From the NCBI GenBank assembly GCA_945787485.1, contig CALZHV010000051.1:1-12734 (forward strand): a DNA stretch of 12,734 nucleotides, in the 5' to 3' direction. The notes beneath the pieces are model-generated. The model saw only the letters and a list, made by a program, of their open reading frames with translations, had not been told where the DNA came from and ran no database searches. The stretch comes from an uncultured Lachnospiraceae bacterium. Lineage in GTDB: Bacteria > Bacillota > Clostridia > Lachnospirales > Lachnospiraceae. Shown piece after piece: positions 12,229 to 12,734 of the stretch (positions within the stretch are counted from its first letter, which is position 1; the number at the start of each line of letters is the position of its first letter). The translations under genes and the position numbers were made by a program.

Positions 12229-12734
12229 ATGAAAAGCTTAAGAAAGCTAAGAAAAGTAGTTGCATTTCTGATGGCATTTGCCATGGTGCTTTCAGTTGTA
12301 TCTGTGACTACTAAAGAATCTAAAGCCGGTGGATATGAGTATAAACGCTTTATTGATGAAACCGTATATGCGGAAATCGGCGGAGATTTGACACTCACAC
12401 CGGATATTTCATCGGTAACCGATTACGGCGTAACCTCACGTAAGTGGATGATAGACGGTGAGGTTGTAGAGGGAGCAACCGAAGCAACATATACTCTTAC
12501 TGACATACAATCTGCCATGAATGTAAAGAGTATTAATTATACTGAAAACTATCAAACAATAGTTGTAAATTACAATGTCGCTATCGAAAACGGTTTTACA
12601 GTACAGCGTGAGGAAGAGATAACTTCAAAAACTGTAAAAGTCGGAGAACAGATTGAGTTATCTGTAAATGCAGAAGTGGCAGATGGCGAATTGTCATATG
12701 CATGGTATCAGGTGGTGGATTCGAGAGAGAATAG
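12229..12734 (+). CDS. Secreted protein with Ig-like repeats, N-terminal part (cut by right edge)
   Basis: The ATG at 12229 has a textbook SD (AGGAGG, 12216-12221) 7 nt upstream, and the frame stays open for 168 codons to the window end. Residues 1-33 form a Sec signal peptide: basic MKSLRKLRK, hydrophobic VVAFLMAFAMVLSVVSV, and a likely cleavage after SKA (31-33). There is no lipobox. After it come two beta-rich units with an Ig-like look. In the first (about 47-92), GGDLTLTPDI precedes RKWMIDGEVVEGATEATYTL, like the WxxDGxxIxGATxxTYTI pattern of bacterial Ig-like repeats. The second (about 135-168+) has VKVGEQIELSV and LSYAWYQVVD (W159). The protein is probably a large surface or extracellular adhesin-like or structural repeat protein, but the missing C-terminus (anchor, enzyme or more repeats) prevents a firmer call. 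Its promoter contains a T14 tract. Confidence 0.85.
   Translation, partial: MKSLRKLRKVVAFLMAFAMVLSVVSVTTKESKAGGYEYKRFIDETVYAEIGGDLTLTPDISSVTDYGVTSRKWMIDGEVVEGATEATYTLTDIQSAMNVKSINYTENYQTIVVNYNVAIENGFTVQREEEITSKTVKVGEQIELSVNAEVADGELSYAWYQVVDSREN

Noticed and set aside
1..12734. CRISPR arrays, insertion sequences, tRNA or rRNA genes, integrase attachment repeats
   Set aside because: No spaced direct repeats, transposase or integrase motifs, or cloverleaf/rRNA sequence were seen. Spaces between genes are short and otherwise explained.

Overview
The window looks like chromosomal DNA of an anaerobic Clostridia, most likely a Lachnospiraceae (Butyrivibrio/Coprococcus-like) gut bacterium. The evidence is A+T-rich DNA, Gram-positive style Shine-Dalgarno (SD) sites and sigma-A-type promoters, a ptb-buk pair (the terminal butyrate pathway via butyryl phosphate), and several small or secreted families typical of that group. 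The assignment to a family is inference from gene content. No rRNA, tRNA, CRISPR array, insertion sequence or phage gene was seen.

Layout. (1) 3-701: C-terminal half of a MATE-family exporter cut by the left edge. (2) 720-947, minus strand: a 75-aa conserved-type protein of unknown function, divergent from (3) 1138-2880, a TerB-like + CbxX/SpoVK-type AAA+ ATPase with a hairpin in its leader. The AAA+ gene is followed closely by (4) an Orn/Lys/Arg-decarboxylase-family PLP enzyme (2925-4292) and (5) a full-length MATE exporter starting 3 nt later (4296-5624), so 3-5 read as one operon. (6) A promoter whose -10 lies just past the MATE stop serves an 85-aa lysine-rich single-span membrane protein (5671-5928). 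(7) ptb (6041-6961) and buk (7003-8070) make butyrate and ATP from butyryl-CoA. They are followed without a visible terminator by (8) a 480-aa membrane-anchored extracytoplasmic protein (8113-9555), ending in a strong intrinsic terminator that contains its stop codon.

(9) 9622-10984 is a compact accessory module. A near-consensus promoter with an inverted repeat around its -10 drives two overlapping genes: a DUF3990-like protein with residues resembling the H-Y-E triad of ADP-ribosyltransferases, and a protein with a C-terminal XRE helix-turn-helix. The layout is that of a toxin-antitoxin or defence pair. (10) aroD (type I 3-dehydroquinase, 11248-12030) has its own promoter and a long hairpin terminator. 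(11) 12229 to the right edge is the start of a secreted protein with Ig-like repeats. Its promoter is a perfect TTGACA-17-TATAAT whose spacer is mostly a 14-T homopolymer, a candidate phase-variation switch.

The two most interesting signals are the homopolymer-spacer promoter of the secreted protein and the ART-like/XRE pair with its candidate operator. Functions of items 2, 6 and 8 are unknown.
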